From Ulvibacter sp. MAR_2010_11 (GTDB lineage Bacteria > Bacteroidota > Bacteroidia > Flavobacteriales > Flavobacteriaceae): a stretch of 64,000 nucleotides of DNA. The notes under the pieces were generated by a model, which was not told the DNA's origin, ran no database searches, and saw nothing but the letters and a program-made list of their open reading frames with translations. The stretch covers positions 553,501 to 617,500 of the forward strand of contig NZ_PHTY01000001.1 of the NCBI RefSeq assembly GCF_002813135.1. Direction: 5' to 3'. Shown in pieces: positions 54,902 through 64,000 of this stretch; the stretch's first letter is position 1; every line of letters begins with the position of its first letter. A program made the translations under genes and the position numbers.

Positions 54902-56041
54902 TTATTCGGGTTTTACCAGAGAGTCTGTAGCTGTTTCCTTGAATTCCTTTACCAACATTCCGGCGTAGGCTCCGGGTATGGGTTTCGAAAGGATATGAGT
55001 TCCGTTAGGCACTCCTTTTACCACGACGGTTTTAGAAGAAAAATGTACAGGTTGCACCTCTACCACATCCAGAATACTGTCTCTTACTATAAATAACTGC
55101 GTTTCGTCCACCAATAATTTACGGGATATTTCGATAGCATTGGGTTCGCTTTTGGCCTGCAAAAGGGCTTCCAGATACATGCCTTCTTTTAAATTCTCAC
55201 CTTTTACCTCAACAAACACCTTAATCGTCTGTGTTGCCTGATCAATTCTTTCATTTACACGACTCACTGTCCCGATATAAGATTGATCTCCCTCCAAGGT
55301 AGTTAGCGCCACATTTTCTCCAAGTTTTAATAGGTCGCTGTATTCTTTTTCTATGGCCAATTCGACCTCAAAAACGGAGGTGTCAATAAATTCGCCCAAT
55401 TTTTGTCCTTGCCTAATTAAGGTTCCTTTGGTTACCAGTGCTTCGGTCACTACTCCGTTAAAAGGTGCCGAAATACCATACTTTCCCAGTCGTTGTTCCA
55501 AATTTTTAATATTGTAATAGGAAGTAAATACGCCTCGGCCAGTGATGAAATAATTTACATTATCGGAAGTAATCTCCGGCAGAGGAGGTGTGGATTTATT
55601 TACATCGATAGTAGTTAAATAGCGTTGCCAAACCGGAAAGGCTTCGGGATAATCTAATCGCAGATCGGGCATCAGGGAGGTGACAAGATTGTAAAACTCG
55701 CTCTTCGCAGCTTGTACCGATGCGTAATACTCCGAAGCATTTATACGCAGCAGGGTCTCGCCACTTCGGTAGGCTTGTCCGGCCTTAAAATCGCGAGCAC
55801 TGCTTTGAAAAATACCCTGTACTTCCGAGTATAATTCCAATCGGTTTTTCGCCACCAGGATTCCGCTGGCGGGTATTGAAATAGTAATTGTTTTGTTTTC
55901 AACTGTTTCGATAAAAACAGTTTTTATCACCTTATCGGCTTTGGGTCTTTGTTTGGTATTGCTTTTTATAATGGCGTTGGCACCCAGAATGGCACCCACA
56001 ATCAACGCAGCTCCAATAAAAATATTTATAATTTTACGCAC
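54902..56041 (-). CDS. RND efflux periplasmic adaptor (membrane fusion protein)
   Basis: 379 residues. N-terminal membrane anchor (about 5-24), then the split biotinyl-lipoyl-like domain (ITISIPASGILVAKNRLELYSEVQGIF and ISAPFNGVVTEALVTKGTLIRQGQKLGEF, here as two halves), helical hairpin between them, and beta-barrel region (EVELAIEKEYSDLLKLGENV). It links the permease to the TolC duct. First gene of the efflux operon. Confidence 0.93.
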   Translation of the reverse strand: MRKIINIFIGAALIVGAILGANAIIKSNTKQRPKADKVIKTVFIETVENKTITISIPASGILVAKNRLELYSEVQGIFQSSARDFKAGQAYRSGETLLRINASEYYASVQAAKSEFYNLVTSLMPDLRLDYPEAFPVWQRYLTTIDVNKSTPPLPEITSDNVNYFITGRGVFTSYYNIKNLEQRLGKYGISAPFNGVVTEALVTKGTLIRQGQKLGEFIDTSVFEVELAIEKEYSDLLKLGENVALTTLEGDQSYIGTVSRVNERIDQATQTIKVFVEVKGENLKEGMYLEALLQAKSEPNAIEISRKLLVDETQLFIVRDSILDVVEVQPVHFSSKTVVVKGVPNGTHILSKPIPGAYAGMLVKEFKETATDSLVKPE

Positions 56042-56126
56042 ATGTGAAATTTTACAACTTAGACTTTCAAAAATAGGTTGCGTTGCAACAGCAAAAGTTA
56101 AAACTATCTTAAATCTGTGCCTTTAG

Positions 56127-58043
56127 TCACGCCAAAGTTTCCAATTTAAGCGTCACTTCCTCCCACTCCTGCATAAGCTGTTTTAGTTTGTCCTTCTTCG
56201 CCTGATAGTGGTCAAAAAAGTGCGGCTTGGCAATAGTGCGATCGTAATTGATAATCATTTCCATATCAATTTCCTTGATTTCGCGTTCCAACTTATTGAT
56301 GTTGGCCTCAATCTTGCTGAGTTTGTTCGTAAACGATTTTAGGCGCTTCTGATTTTCGTAATCTTGCTTCCCGCCGCTTTCTTTTGAAGTTGCTTCGGAA
56401 GCATTCACGGTGCGTTTTTCGGCTTCTCGTAAATTCTGAAGGTTACGTTGTTCCAGGAAGTAATCGATATCTCCCAAATATTCCTTGATCTTATGATCTT
56501 TAAATTCGTATACCTTATTCCCCAATCCCTGCAGGAAATCCCGGTCGTGAGAAACCAAAAGCAAGGTGCCTTCAAATTTTCTCAAAGCCTCTTTCAACAC
56601 GTTTTTTGACTTAATATCCAGGTGATTGGTAGGTTCATCCATCACCAACACATTAAAGGGTTGCAATAACAATTTGGCGAGTGCCAATCTGTTGCGCTCT
56701 CCCCCACTCAACACACGCACATACTTGTCTACCTCGTCGCCTCTAAACAAAAAGGAGCCCAGTATATCCCGAACTCTCGCCCTGTTCTTTTCGTTGGCGG
56801 CATCGATCATGGTATCCAATACCGTTTTGCTGCCATCCAGATATTCAGCCTGATTCTGAGCGAAATAGGCAATCTGCACATTGTGTCCCAGTTTCAGCTT
56901 TCCGCCGTGTTCTATTTCGTTGACAATAATTTTGGCCAGGGTAGATTTTCCCTGTCCGTTTTGCCCCACAAAGGCAATTTTACTGTCGCGCTCCACCAAC
57001 AGATTGATGTTTTTAAGCACTTCCTTTTCGCCGTAACTTTTTGAAATATGCGAGGCTTCAATCACCACCTTCCCGGGAACTACCGAAATAGGAAAAGTAA
57101 GACTCATTACACTGTTGTCGTCTTCGTCTACCTCAATACGGTCTATTTTGTCTAATTTTTTAATAAGCGACTGCGCCATGGTAGCCTTACTGGCTTTGGC
57201 ACGGAACTTTTCAATAAGCTTTTCGGTTTGTTCTATCTGCTTCTGCTGATTCTTTTGTGAAGCCAATTGCTGTTCCCGCAATTCGGCACGCTGAATTAAA
57301 TATTTCGAATAGGGCTTGTTGTAATCGTAAATCTTTCCGAGGGAAATTTCGATGGTGCGGTTGGTGACGTTATCTAAAAACATCTTATCGTGAGAAACCA
57401 CAACCACAACGCCCGGGTAGTTCTTCAGGAATTCCTCCAACCACAAAATAGATTCTATATCCAGGTGATTGGTAGGCTCATCGAGCAATAAAATATCGTT
57501 GTTCTGAAGTAAGAGTTTTGCCAATTCAATTCGCATACGCCATCCCCCGGAAAAGGTTTCGGTGAGCTTCCCGAAATCTTCCCGAAGAAAACCCAAACCT
57601 TGCAAAATCCGTTCGGTTTCTCCTTGATAATTGTAGCCCCCGTGAATTTCATACTGATGCTGAATTTCGTTGAGATCTACCATGAGTTGGTGATAGATAT
57701 CACTCTCGTAATCGGTACGGGTTGCCAATTGGGTGTTGATGTTTGCCAATTGCTTTTCCAGCTTTTTAATTTCGGTAAAAGCCTCGTAGGATTCTTCCAA
57801 AACCGTGCGGCCTTTGGTAAAATCGATGTCCTGCTTTAAAAATCCAATGCTAATTTCTTTATCGGTTGCAATAGAACCCCCGTCGTATTCCTGTTCTTTG
57901 GCAATAATGCGCAATAAGGTGGATTTTCCGGCTCCGTTTTTACCCACCAATCCTACGCGGTCTCCCGGCGTTAATTGGAAGGTAATTTTTTCGAATAAAT
58001 AGTCTCCTTGAAAAGAAACCGAAAGATTATGAATGTTTAGCAT
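56127..58043 (-). CDS. ABC-F family ATPase (Uup/EttA-like)
   Basis: 638 residues, no membrane segments. Two complete ATPase domains: Walker A GKNGAGKST and GQNGQGKST, signatures FSGGW and LSGGE, and Walker B LLLDEPTNHLD and LVMDEPTNHLD. An interdomain linker of about 80 residues and a C-terminal coiled coil (about 555-635) place it near Uup-type ABC-F proteins, which act on ribosomes or DNA rather than in transport. Divergent from the DUF983 gene. Confidence 0.94.
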   Translation of the reverse strand: MLNIHNLSVSFQGDYLFEKITFQLTPGDRVGLVGKNGAGKSTLLRIIAKEQEYDGGSIATDKEISIGFLKQDIDFTKGRTVLEESYEAFTEIKKLEKQLANINTQLATRTDYESDIYHQLMVDLNEIQHQYEIHGGYNYQGETERILQGLGFLREDFGKLTETFSGGWRMRIELAKLLLQNNDILLLDEPTNHLDIESILWLEEFLKNYPGVVVVVSHDKMFLDNVTNRTIEISLGKIYDYNKPYSKYLIQRAELREQQLASQKNQQKQIEQTEKLIEKFRAKASKATMAQSLIKKLDKIDRIEVDEDDNSVMSLTFPISVVPGKVVIEASHISKSYGEKEVLKNINLLVERDSKIAFVGQNGQGKSTLAKIIVNEIEHGGKLKLGHNVQIAYFAQNQAEYLDGSKTVLDTMIDAANEKNRARVRDILGSFLFRGDEVDKYVRVLSGGERNRLALAKLLLQPFNVLVMDEPTNHLDIKSKNVLKEALRKFEGTLLLVSHDRDFLQGLGNKVYEFKDHKIKEYLGDIDYFLEQRNLQNLREAEKRTVNASEATSKESGGKQDYENQKRLKSFTNKLSKIEANINKLEREIKEIDMEMIINYDRTIAKPHFFDHYQAKKDKLKQLMQEWEEVTLKLETLA

Positions 58044-58122
58044 GATAAAGGCAAAAATTTTTGCAAAGATGCTTAATTTTGCAGTGCAAAAAAAATGCTT
58101 CCCTCCTTCTTAAGAAATAAAT

Positions 58123-58494
58123 ATGAAAGGATCCAAACTCTACAGTATATTTACCGGTACCTGTCCCGTGTGTCAAACCGGGAAAATGTACAAAACAAAC
58201 AATCCGTACCGCTTTTCCGAAACCTTAAAAATGCACGACAATTGCCGGCATTGCGATACAAAATTTAAGATTGAACCTTCCTTTTTCTACGGTGCGATGT
58301 ACGTGAGCTATGGTGTGGGAGTGGCAATTGCCATTGCGGCTTTTATAATTGCCAATCTACTATTTGGCATGGGAAGACTAGAAACCTTTGCAGTAATTAT
58401 TATCTCGTTGGGGGTTTTATTTCCGCTAATAATGCGTCTTTCCCGAAATATCTGGATTAATTTTTTCTTTAGTTTCGACGAAACTAAGGTGTAA
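58123..58494 (+). CDS. DUF983 domain membrane protein
   Basis: 123 residues. Two CxxC zinc-ribbon-like pairs (CPVCQTGKM and CRHCDTKF) followed by two membrane helices (about 63-83 and 88-107). This is the standard DUF983 arrangement; members are often near cytochrome-oxidase or efflux genes, but the function is unknown. A TAATTTTG box at 58074-58081 may be its -7 element. Confidence 0.9.
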   Translation: MKGSKLYSIFTGTCPVCQTGKMYKTNNPYRFSETLKMHDNCRHCDTKFKIEPSFFYGAMYVSYGVGVAIAIAAFIIANLLFGMGRLETFAVIIISLGVLFPLIMRLSRNIWINFFFSFDETKV

Positions 58495-58503
58495 TAGCAG
58501 TTT

Positions 58504-59544
58504 CTAAAATCTCCCGATGTCCAGTTCCTTTGGAAGTGGGATACCCTCTTCTAAGTACTCGTACAGCATTTTGGCCAGCAAAGGCGCCATAAGGATGCCT
58601 CGAGTGCCCAAACCGTTTAAAAACGCCTTATTTGAATCTCCGGACAAGGTACCCAACAAAGGGCGTCTGTCTTTTGTAGTAGGTCGAATTCCTGTAACCT
58701 GTTTAATTATTTTGAAGTCACAGCGAATCATTTGATTTAATTTCGAGCTAATTTCTTCTTTTGCAGCTTCGGTGGGTGTTGCCGAAACGTCATCCCTGCT
58801 GTAGGTAGCGCCTACCTTATACAAATGGTTGCCCAATGGAATAATAAACATTCCCCCTTTTAGGATGGCATCCAGCTGAAGCTCCGGTGCTTCAATAATT
58901 AAATACTCTCCTTTATTCGGAATGAGCAGTTGCTTCGGAAAAAAGGGATTGTGAAGTGCTGCAGCGCCTTCGGTGAAAACGATTTTTGCCGCAGCCCGGT
59001 TTTTGTATTGAAGTGAATTTTGAGTTTCCCGGAGCGCATCGTATTGAAATGCTTCGGTTATTAACTGATGGTTTTTCAGCAAGTATGCTTTGTATTTCTG
59101 AAGCAATTGAACTGTATCGATCTTTCCCGAAACGCTCACCTTTCCGAAGCCAAAGGGTGCATTGACAGCGTTAAATGTATTCGGAACAATTTTGGAAGTC
59201 AAAAATGGAGCCAGGGCAATTTTATCACCGGCAACGGTCCAGTCGTTTTGCTCTTCGGCATTTTTAAGTATTCTGAATACGGGCTGCATCTGGACAAAGG
59301 ATTCCTTTAGTTTTACAGATAAGGACTCATAAAACGGAAGCGCTTCCTTTAAAAATTCCCCGGCCTTCCATGCTGCGGTAAATCGCTTTAACACCACCGG
59401 ATTAAAAACTCCCCCGGAAACTTCGGTAGACCCCGAAGTGTCCGAATCGTACACCACAAACGATATGCCGTGCTTTTGCAACTGTTCGCAAAAGGCAAGA
59501 CCTGCGATGCCCAGCCCAACAATAATGTAATCTGTTTTTATCAC
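58504..59544 (-). CDS. FAD-dependent oxidoreductase (DAO family)
   Basis: 346 residues. The N-terminal dinucleotide-binding motif IIVGLGIAGLAFCEQL (GxGxxG) binds FAD; later TGIRPTTKDRRPLLG and LNGLGTRGILMAPLLA are typical of D-amino-acid-oxidase-like enzymes. It oxidises a C-N bond of an unidentified amine or amino acid. The start must be the GTG at 59544 because the FAD motif begins at residue 9; a perfect -7 box (TATCTTTG, 59556-59549) lies only 4 bases upstream, suggesting a leaderless mRNA. Confidence 0.88.
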   Translation of the reverse strand: MIKTDYIIVGLGIAGLAFCEQLQKHGISFVVYDSDTSGSTEVSGGVFNPVVLKRFTAAWKAGEFLKEALPFYESLSVKLKESFVQMQPVFRILKNAEEQNDWTVAGDKIALAPFLTSKIVPNTFNAVNAPFGFGKVSVSGKIDTVQLLQKYKAYLLKNHQLITEAFQYDALRETQNSLQYKNRAAAKIVFTEGAAALHNPFFPKQLLIPNKGEYLIIEAPELQLDAILKGGMFIIPLGNHLYKVGATYSRDDVSATPTEAAKEEISSKLNQMIRCDFKIIKQVTGIRPTTKDRRPLLGTLSGDSNKAFLNGLGTRGILMAPLLAKMLYEYLEEGIPLPKELDIGRF

Positions 59545-59548
59545 AGAC

Positions 59549-59556
59549 CAAAGATA
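59549..59556 (-). promoter_or_regulatory. -7 box immediately upstream of the GTG start
   Basis: TATCTTTG on the minus strand is a perfect TAnnTTTG. It ends 4 bases before the GTG start of the oxidoreductase, so the predicted transcript begins at or inside the start codon. Confidence 0.4.
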
Positions 59557-59583
59557 CTTTGTTTCTTGAAAATGAAGCCCAAT

Positions 59584-59618
59584 AAAAAACCCTCTTCGAC
59601 ATTTGCCTTAGAGGGTTT
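59584..59618 (-). terminator. Intrinsic terminator of the gldKLMN operon
   Basis: Perfect 9-bp stem AAACCCTCT/AGAGGGTTT (59587-59595, 59610-59618) with a 14-base loop and T-run on the minus strand, 25 bases past the gldN stop. Confidence 0.9.
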
Positions 59619-59642
59619 CAACTATAACTTAACTTGTGAACT

Positions 59643-60542
59643 TTAGTAGTTCCACATATCAATTTCGATATTTCTAATCTGTTCCAGAATTCTATCGGAC
59701 TCCAACAACTGCATCAATGCATTATCACTGATGTAGTCTGATACGTTACGATCACCTTGTACGTTGTCTTCCTTGTAAATCACACCGTGAAAACGTCTGG
59801 AGTTCAACAAATGATCGAAGGTAATAGGCTGCGATGTATTCTTACGGTTAAACGCTTTGGCCTCATGTAACACATCCCGTGCTGCCGGAAACCATACCCA
59901 GAACAATTCTACTTTACTGTCGATGTTGTCATCGGGGAAAGCTTTAGATCGGGCTTCATTTGCAACTGGGCAAATACCCAATAGGCGGTATTTTAATTCC
60001 CCCTGACGCTTGTCCATATACCAGTATCCACGTATTCTCCATTCTTCAACATCACCAGCATCCAGATTGAATTTTCTCACGTATTGCTCGTCTACAGTAC
60101 CTTCGGCATTTAATTGCTCAATACCTAAATCGGTTGTATCGCTGTATACCAAAGAAGCTTCAATATCCTTTAGGGTACGTTTCTCAGTAAAGTAAGAATC
60201 TGCATACACATGTTCTATTTCACCATTCTTAATGGCTTTAACTAGCACATCGTATAGTGACCGTCTATCGGCTCCAATGTTGTTTGTATCGATAGGATAG
60301 TACAACGGGAAGTTCACTCTTTCATCGAGATCGATTATTTCCCATGTTGTTCTGGACCATAGCACATCACGCTCATCCGTATAACCATAAGGCAACGGCT
60401 TGTCATTATCGTAGGCAATTTGTGCTTCAGTTTTTTTGCCTATCTCTTCGGGAGTTTTTGCATTCAATATATTAAGCTGCGCAGAAGCGCTAAAGCCTAA
60501 CAGAGTTACAAAAACACATAAAACAACATTCTTAAAAGTCAT
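59643..60542 (-). CDS. gldN: Gliding motility / T9SS protein GldN
   Basis: 299 residues with a signal peptide (1-21, SASAQ). The GldN/PorN pattern is clear (PYGYTDERDVLWSRTTWEIIDL, NFPLYYP, GEIEHVYADSYFTEKRTL, ELFWVWFPAARDVLHEAKAFN in parts). GldN associates with GldK in a periplasmic ring of the type IX secretion system. Last gene of the operon, 17 bases after gldM. Confidence 0.95.
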   Translation of the reverse strand: MTFKNVVLCVFVTLLGFSASAQLNILNAKTPEEIGKKTEAQIAYDNDKPLPYGYTDERDVLWSRTTWEIIDLDERVNFPLYYPIDTNNIGADRRSLYDVLVKAIKNGEIEHVYADSYFTEKRTLKDIEASLVYSDTTDLGIEQLNAEGTVDEQYVRKFNLDAGDVEEWRIRGYWYMDKRQGELKYRLLGICPVANEARSKAFPDDNIDSKVELFWVWFPAARDVLHEAKAFNRKNTSQPITFDHLLNSRRFHGVIYKEDNVQGDRNVSDYISDNALMQLLESDRILEQIRNIEIDMWNY

Positions 60543-60559
60543 AAAAAACAGATTTATTA

Positions 60560-62119
60560 CTAGTTTGTCAATTCAATAATTACGGGAGATGTTTTCTTAA
60601 GAACAACAGAACTTCCCTCTACTTTTGCATTGATATCAAATATTTGAACGGCATCACCACGTCCTGCTCTACGCAAGGCGCCTTGTGCAGCACCATCCAA
60701 TCTTGTTCCATTTACACGAACAGTTGGCTGACCTGATACTTTAAAGCTAAATCCGGTAACGTTCAATTTAACGTCGAAATCGAAGTCGGGTAATACAGCA
60801 GAGATGGTTGAAATTTCCAATCCTTGACGCTGCATACGTACAATTCCTGTTTCTCCACGAATAGCTCCAAGTGGTGGCGGGATATCTTTAATACGGAATT
60901 CGGAAGAAGAACTTACGGGCTTACCATCAGGTAAAGTACCGCTAGCTGTAATATTTACAGTTCTACCACTTCCGGGGCGCATTACATACTTGCTACCTCC
61001 TACTGGAGATAAACCGGTACCGCTTGCACGAACTTTATTGTCGGGAATACCGGGAATAGATACCGTCATTGGGTTATCAACACCACGATATACCACGTTC
61101 ATCTTATCGGCAGCAATAACCGCCGAATTTGGTAAGGCAATAGTAGCAAAGCCTGTTTCCACTTTAACTTCGGTTTCTTCACCTTCTTCTCCATAGTATA
61201 GCATTCCTTCGATCTTGTGATCACCGGGACTTCCTGCTCCAATTTTCATCACAATACGTCCTCCGGCAATATCGTAGTCGGTTCCACGTACTAATTTACG
61301 TCCATCTAAAGTTAACTCTTCTCTTTTTGGTACTGTGTTGGGATCAACACGTCCTAGGATGATAGAGCCATCAAAAGTTTCTCCGGGATAAAATGCAGTT
61401 TTCTTTACGGTCATAAACGACTCGTAATTTTTAAGGGCCAAGGCATCTGCCTGTTGACCTGCTAACATTTTACCAAGTAATTCGCTCTTAGTGGTTTTAA
61501 CATCGGACTGGATTTGAGTTAATTTTGTTTTGGAAGCCACTAATGGGAAACCTTCAAAATTATAATTGATCCAATCGATTTTCTTCCCATCTCTGTTGGC
61601 AACAGGAGTTGTGGAGAAATTCGCTTCGATAGAACTCTTCAAATCGGGATAATCATCTCCTAATACCGCTAACATTTCGGTTCTATACTTATTGATATTA
61701 TCAATAAATTTTTGTCCGTCCGGTTTTAGTTTGTCTCCCTGGAAGAATTTTCGATCTAAAAAGTCAGGTTTGTCCTGTACCTCATAATCGTCTGCATCTT
61801 CAGGTTTTAATGTTCCCATCATTTCAGACTTAATTCCTTCAAGATAAACGTCTAATTCGTCCGAAATAGTGCTCACCTGATCTGCCTTAACCTTTAAGGC
61901 AGCATATTGTTCGGGGGCATCGGTTGCCTTAGTACCCAAACTTTCCATAAAGGCGTTATTTCGGGCTGTGGTGGCAACGTTTCCTTCTGCTATTTTTTTG
62001 TCGAGTAGTCCAAAAGCAGATAGAACTTCTTTGGACATGTTTAATGCAAGCATCGCGATGAAAACCAGATACATCAGGTTAATCATCTTTTGCCTTGGTG
62101 ATAAAGCTCCTTTAGCCAT
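60560..62119 (-). CDS. gldM: Gliding motility / T9SS motor protein GldM
   Basis: 519 residues. A single N-terminal membrane helix (MINLMYLVFIAMLALNMSKEVL, about 12-33) followed by a long periplasmic region of stacked beta domains (SPGDHKIEGMLYYGEEG, ASGTGLSPVGGSKYVMRPGSG) ending in a C-terminal Ig-like part. With GldL it forms the proton-driven rotary motor of T9SS and gliding. The position between gldL and gldN is the conserved order. Confidence 0.96.
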   Translation of the reverse strand: MAKGALSPRQKMINLMYLVFIAMLALNMSKEVLSAFGLLDKKIAEGNVATTARNNAFMESLGTKATDAPEQYAALKVKADQVSTISDELDVYLEGIKSEMMGTLKPEDADDYEVQDKPDFLDRKFFQGDKLKPDGQKFIDNINKYRTEMLAVLGDDYPDLKSSIEANFSTTPVANRDGKKIDWINYNFEGFPLVASKTKLTQIQSDVKTTKSELLGKMLAGQQADALALKNYESFMTVKKTAFYPGETFDGSIILGRVDPNTVPKREELTLDGRKLVRGTDYDIAGGRIVMKIGAGSPGDHKIEGMLYYGEEGEETEVKVETGFATIALPNSAVIAADKMNVVYRGVDNPMTVSIPGIPDNKVRASGTGLSPVGGSKYVMRPGSGRTVNITASGTLPDGKPVSSSSEFRIKDIPPPLGAIRGETGIVRMQRQGLEISTISAVLPDFDFDVKLNVTGFSFKVSGQPTVRVNGTRLDGAAQGALRRAGRGDAVQIFDINAKVEGSSVVLKKTSPVIIELTN

Positions 62120-62165
62120 ATTCTTTTAGTTTTTTGTTGTTAATAAAAGTTAGTCTAATAGGAAA

Positions 62166-62807
62166 TTAATTTCTATTGGTCATAGCAGAAAGCATTCCAC
62201 CGTATACTCCATTTAAGGAAGATAGGTTGGTAGCCAAGTGCTCCATCTGTTGTTTTAGTTGTTCTGCATTTTCAACAACGCGTTCGTTTACTTCTGCTTG
62301 ACGGCTGTTAGATTCAACCTGAACCTTATACAAGCTGTTTAAAGATTCCATTTGCGCAGCGGCCAAGGCCATTTCTTCGCTGTATTTTTTTGTTGAGCTC
62401 ATAGCTTCGGCAGTAGGGGCCATTCCTTTCACGGCACCTTCGAAATTACGGATACCATCGGTTAAGCTACTCATTAATTCTGAATCGATTCGGGCATCCT
62501 TCAGCATTTCATCTAATTTTTTAGACAGCAAGCCTTGAGGATCTTCTTTTTGTTTTTTCTCACCGGCCATACCTCCTGCTAATTCAGGATAAACTAAAGA
62601 CCAGTCCAAATCATCTTCTACCGGTTCGAAAGCAGAGATAGCAAAAATAATAGCTTCAGTAATTAAACCAATTGCCAACAAAAGACCTCCATTTAGGGGT
62701 CCTAATTCCCAGTGAAGAATTTTAAATAAAGCTCCTAAAATTACAATAGAAGCTCCAAGCCCGTAGGCCATATTAAATAATTTCTTTGATGATCTTGATT
62801 GTGCCAT
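62166..62807 (-). CDS. gldL: Gliding motility / T9SS motor protein GldL
   Basis: 213 residues. Two N-terminal membrane helices (about 12-30 and 36-58; GASIVILGALFKILHWELGPLNGGLLLAIGLITEAIIFAISAFEP, read in parts) and a cytoplasmic helical domain. A conserved Glu (TEAIIF) in the second helix is the proton-pathway residue in this family. Five GldL helices pairs surround two GldM helices in the motor. Confidence 0.96.
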   Translation of the reverse strand: MAQSRSSKKLFNMAYGLGASIVILGALFKILHWELGPLNGGLLLAIGLITEAIIFAISAFEPVEDDLDWSLVYPELAGGMAGEKKQKEDPQGLLSKKLDEMLKDARIDSELMSSLTDGIRNFEGAVKGMAPTAEAMSSTKKYSEEMALAAAQMESLNSLYKVQVESNSRQAEVNERVVENAEQLKQQMEHLATNLSSLNGVYGGMLSAMTNRN

Positions 62808-62862
62808 AATACAATAGTTTTTAGTTAAGTTAAGATTTAGTTTTTTCTATGTTGTTGAGAGG

Positions 62863-64000
62863 TTATCTAGCGTCTCCTAGTTTTTCATTGAGTACTACAT
62901 CGGTTCCCATGTAATCTTGTACAGTACGGAATCCAATATAGCTTCTTGCAGAATCTGCATATTCGTAATCACGAGAACTTACCTGTAGGAAGTAAGCAAC
63001 ATCCTTCCATGATCCTCCTCGTACTACTTTACGAGCGTTATCTTCGTCGTTTACGTTAGGGTTCATTGTAGAGGTATACTCATAAGATGCAGCATCGTAA
63101 GAAGAAGCCACCCATTCGCTTACGTTACCTGCCATATTGTACAGGTTGTAATCGTTAGGTTCGTATGCGTCTGCTTCAACAGTATACAGTGCCTGATCTG
63201 CTGCATAATCACCTCGTAATGGTTTAAAGTTTGCCAGGAAACAACCTCTGTCGTTTTTAGCATACGGTCCACCCCAAGGGTAGGTGGCAGATTCCAGACC
63301 ACCACGAGCGGCATATTCCCATTCTGCTTCACCCGGAAGACGGAATGAATTTACATGGTTACGCTTTCTCGATTTTTGGTATGAGTTCTTATATAATGTT
63401 CTCCAGGCACAGAATGCCTTGGCCTGCTTCCAGTTTACACCCACAACAGGATAATCCCCATAAGCCTCATGCCAGAAATAATCGTTGTGCATGGGTTCAT
63501 TATAGGAATAATTAAAATCTTTAATCCAAACGGTAGTATCAGGATAGATACTTACCTCTTCTTTTTTAATAAAGTCTTTTCTTCTTTTAGTCTTATCTCT
63601 TGCAGCCGCCTGAATGTCCATATACGTATACTGGAACTTCAATTTTTCCACATCGATGGTACGTTGCCCGTTGTAGGCTTCTTCGGCAGGGATATACATA
63701 GTATCCATTACTTCAGAATAGTACTCATCGGGATACTCGGCTGTGTCCCAAAATAAATCGATATCCCGATTAATTTTTCTACCGGCATAGTAATCTTCAC
63801 CCATACCGTAGTAGTTGTCGTACATGTATTGGTCGTATGGGGTCATTTCTTCATTCTCTTGATCGACAAAGGCAAAATCACCAATACCTCCGTCTCCCGG
63901 AGTGGCACCTACCTCATCGGCCAGAATGGCTAATTTTAGTCGAACCGTAGAATCCCGCACCCAGTTTACAAACTGGCGGTATTCTGCATTCGTAATTTCG
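62863..64000 (-). CDS. gldK: Gliding motility / T9SS lipoprotein GldK (5' end outside window)
   Basis: The frame is open through the window end; the visible 378 residues comprise the formylglycine-generating-enzyme-like (FGE-sulfatase) domain, with YPVVGVNWKQAKAFCAWRT, FRLPGEAEWEYAARGG, NVSEWVASS and the late KVVRGGSWKD. The part beginning EITNAEYRQFVNW lies at the edge, so the true start and lipoprotein signal are outside; a GTG at 63960 is only an internal Val codon. GldK forms the outer-membrane ring with GldN. Confidence 0.95.
   Translation of the reverse strand, partial: EITNAEYRQFVNWVRDSTVRLKLAILADEVGATPGDGGIGDFAFVDQENEEMTPYDQYMYDNYYGMGEDYYAGRKINRDIDLFWDTAEYPDEYYSEVMDTMYIPAEEAYNGQRTIDVEKLKFQYTYMDIQAAARDKTKRRKDFIKKEEVSIYPDTTVWIKDFNYSYNEPMHNDYFWHEAYGDYPVVGVNWKQAKAFCAWRTLYKNSYQKSRKRNHVNSFRLPGEAEWEYAARGGLESATYPWGGPYAKNDRGCFLANFKPLRGDYAADQALYTVEADAYEPNDYNLYNMAGNVSEWVASSYDAASYEYTSTMNPNVNDEDNARKVVRGGSWKDVAYFLQVSSRDYEYADSARSYIGFRTVQDYMGTDVVLNEKLGDAR

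Overview
The window is chromosomal DNA from a member of the Bacteroidota, almost certainly a marine-type Flavobacteriaceae. The right end carries the gliding-motility / type IX secretion (T9SS) core gldK-gldL-gldM-gldN. A large surface protein ends in a T9SS sorting domain. Many promoters have the Bacteroidota -7 box TAnnTTTG, and Shine-Dalgarno sites are largely absent. Core genes look roughly 40% GC; the block around 39.2-46.7 kb is visibly more AT-rich. Genus and species cannot be told from the sequence alone.

Layout. 1-4.2 kb: a secreted beta-propeller protein and a lipoprotein whose promoters share an identically placed palindrome, a GSCFA protein, and a GxxExxY gene cut short by one stop codon between two degenerate repeat clusters. 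4.2-14.9 kb: housekeeping genes (alaS; an M23 peptidase/MerR/LemA/TPM/TPM operon; der; era), a secreted protein and a cytochrome c lipoprotein. 15-24.4 kb: a Crp-family regulator, a Na+/H+ antiporter, a PAS histidine kinase with its receiver protein, a GAF protein, a HAD phosphatase, a SYLF protein and a membrane protein, separated by islands of heptanucleotide repeats. 25.4-29.9 kb: a 1489-residue T9SS-exported repeat protein.

30.6-39.1 kb is a signalling/accessory block. A tiny proline-rich lipoprotein, a TPR histidine kinase and a response regulator are followed by three copies of one composite promoter (TTACGG-N4-CCGTAA-GGAA-N17-TAnnTTTG). These precede a putative small RNA, a secreted protein gene, and a TerB-like / coiled-coil membrane / VWA-like operon. 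A thermonuclease, a small cysteine protein and a lipoprotein follow.

39.4-46.7 kb looks like a defence island. It holds a GmrSD-type DUF262/DUF1524 nuclease followed by an attC-like inverted repeat, then a compact restriction-modification-like cluster: an OGG-type DNA glycosylase, a fused two-domain DNA methyltransferase, an unknown 126-residue protein, a LAGLIDADG-like protein lacking the usual acidic residues, and a small PD-(D/E)XK nuclease. I consider this cluster and the three-copy regulon the best candidates for undescribed biology.

46.8-64 kb returns to core DNA: a DUF2188 protein, an unusual array of 38-nt hairpin modules beside an initiator tRNA-Met, an AsmA-like protein, a CPXCG protein with a TolC/RND/adaptor efflux operon, an ABC-F ATPase, a DUF983 protein, an FAD oxidoreductase, and gldN-gldM-gldL-gldK (the last cut by the window end).
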